From AC-50 sp035640455 (GTDB lineage: Bacteria > Actinomycetota > Thermoleophilia > Gaiellales > Gaiellaceae), in NCBI GenBank assembly GCA_035640455.1, contig DASQWB010000044.1, forward strand, positions 1 to 13,026: 13,026 nt of DNA. Direction: 5' to 3'. Numbering within the stretch: position 1 is the stretch's first letter; every line of letters begins with the position of its first letter. Positions 12,124 to 13,026 of the stretch are shown one piece after another. The position numbers and the translations under genes are program-made. The notes beneath the pieces were generated by a model. It saw only the letters and a list, made by a program, of their open reading frames with translations, had not been told where the DNA came from and did not search any database.

Positions 12124-13026
12124 ATGGCCCCACTCGGCCGCGCCGCCCTCCTTGTCGCCTTCGGCTGCCTGACCTACGCTGCGATTGCCGGCGGCTACGC
12201 GGCGGCGCGACGCCGCCGGCGTCTTTCGCTCTCCGCGCGCAACGCGCTCGTGGCCGCGTTCGGCGCGACGGCCGTCGCGACCGGCGTCCTTGTCGCGGCT
12301 CTCCTGCGGCACGACTTCACGTTCACGTATGTCGCCGAGCACACGAGCGCGGCCCTCCCAGCCCGCTACCGGCTCTCGGCGCTTTGGGGCGGCCAAGAGG
12401 GCTCGCTCCTCTTCTGGCTCCTCGTCCTGACCGGCTACTCGTCGGTGGCCGTCTACGCCGCGCGCCGCGCCGGTCGCGACCTCCTCGCCTGGGTCGTGCC
12501 GATCCTCGGCGGGATCGGCGCCTTCTTCGCCTTCCTCGTCGTCGCGATCGCGAGCCCCTTCCAGACGCAGACGGCGCCGCCGGACGGCCTCGGCCTTACG
12601 CCCAGTCTCCAGAACCCGTACATGCTCATCCACCCGCCGCTCCTCTACCTCGGCTACGTCGGCCTCTCGGTGCCGTTCGCCTTCGCGATGGCGACGCTGC
12701 TCGCGCGACGCGGCGACGAGATGTGGATCATCGTGACGCGGCGCTGGACGCTCCTAGCCTGGACCTTCCTCGGGATCGGCCAGCTCCTGGGCGCGCACTG
12801 GGCCTACGTCGAGGTGGGCTGGGGGGGCTACTACGCGTGGGATCCTGTCGAGAACGCGGCGCTGATGCCGTGGCTCGCCGCGACCGCGTTCCTGCACTCG
12901 GTGATGATCCAGGAGAAGCGCGGGATGCTGAAGGTCTGGAACATGCTCCTCGTCGTCCTCGCCTTCTGCCTCGCGATCTTCGGCGACTTCCTCACGCGCT
13001 CGGGCGTCATCAACTCGATCCACTCG
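12124..13026 (+). CDS. ccmF: Cytochrome c heme lyase subunit CcmF, N-terminal part (3' truncated by window edge)
   Basis: An open frame of 301 codons from the ATG at 12124 to the last base, with no stop, so the gene continues beyond the window. CcmF is the multi-helix membrane protein that transfers heme from CcmE to the CxxCH of apocytochrome c. Family landmarks: WGGQEGS from Trp88, HPPLLYLGYVG from His170 (first periplasmic heme-ligand His), the WWD domain WGGYYAWDPVENA from Trp233 to about 245, FLHS with His258 (membrane heme-b ligand), and SGVINSIHS ending with His300 (second periplasmic His). All four visible functional sites are intact. It starts 4 nt after ccmE, and further ccm genes probably follow. 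Confidence 0.96.
   Translation, partial: MAPLGRAALLVAFGCLTYAAIAGGYAAARRRRRLSLSARNALVAAFGATAVATGVLVAALLRHDFTFTYVAEHTSAALPARYRLSALWGGQEGSLLFWLLVLTGYSSVAVYAARRAGRDLLAWVVPILGGIGAFFAFLVVAIASPFQTQTAPPDGLGLTPSLQNPYMLIHPPLLYLGYVGLSVPFAFAMATLLARRGDEMWIIVTRRWTLLAWTFLGIGQLLGAHWAYVEVGWGGYYAWDPVENAALMPWLAATAFLHSVMIQEKRGMLKVWNMLLVVLAFCLAIFGDFLTRSGVINSIHS

Noticed and set aside
1..13026. CRISPR array, biosynthetic cluster, transposase, toxin-antitoxin or defence system
   Set aside because: No regularly spaced repeats, no Cas, recombinase or transposase motifs, and no synthase domains were seen on either strand.

Overview
The window looks like chromosomal DNA from a very GC-rich actinobacterium. The GC-rich codon use, frequent GTG starts, many starts without a Shine-Dalgarno sequence and a cytochrome c maturation (Ccm) cluster would fit a Gaiellales/Thermoleophilia-type lineage, but that placement is inference. 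It carries ten complete protein-coding genes that I accept, plus a 5'-truncated and a 3'-truncated gene at the two edges.

Layout: (1) 2-1012 (+) is the C-terminal part of a RelA/SpoT-type (p)ppGpp enzyme. (2) 1013-1291 is a gene-poor stretch with a terminator, small palindromes and a doubtful 23-codon ORF. (3) 1292-2912 (-) is a translationally coupled operon: a 4HBT thioesterase, a small GAF-domain protein and an eight-helix membrane protein. (4) 2976-4277 (+) is a divergent exported protein. The 3' ends of both arms of this divergent unit carry the same 76-bp double-hairpin element in inverted orientation (1279-1354 and 4276-4351). (5) 4380-5726 (-) is a phosphomannomutase/phosphoglucomutase, divergent from (6) 5812-7473 (+), a secreted Asp-box (BNR) beta-propeller protein with a clear Shine-Dalgarno. 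(7) 7534-10467 (+) is a 977-residue class III nucleotidyl cyclase fused to an AAA/STAND-type ATPase and a TPR-like tail. It converges on and overlaps by 106 bp (8) 10362-11249 (-), an endonuclease IV/xylose-isomerase-like TIM barrel. (9) 11250-11468 is an intergenic stretch with a tRNA-Lys(CUU)-like anticodon-arm fragment and paired short repeats resembling a recombinase attachment site. (10) 11469-13026 (+) holds a small unknown protein, ccmE and the first 301 codons of ccmF.

The genes are mostly housekeeping and do not form one pathway. The real units are the thioesterase-GAF-membrane operon and ccmE-ccmF (heme delivery to c-type cytochromes at the outer face of the membrane). The least ordinary signals are the conserved double-hairpin repeat, which closes two genes and encodes the last 20 residues of one of them; a recurrent TANNNT box 6-7 nt before start codons, implying widespread leaderless transcription; the CxxxY version of CcmE; and the attachment-site-like tRNA fragment. 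I did not find a convincing new multi-gene system such as a defence island, BGC or CRISPR array.
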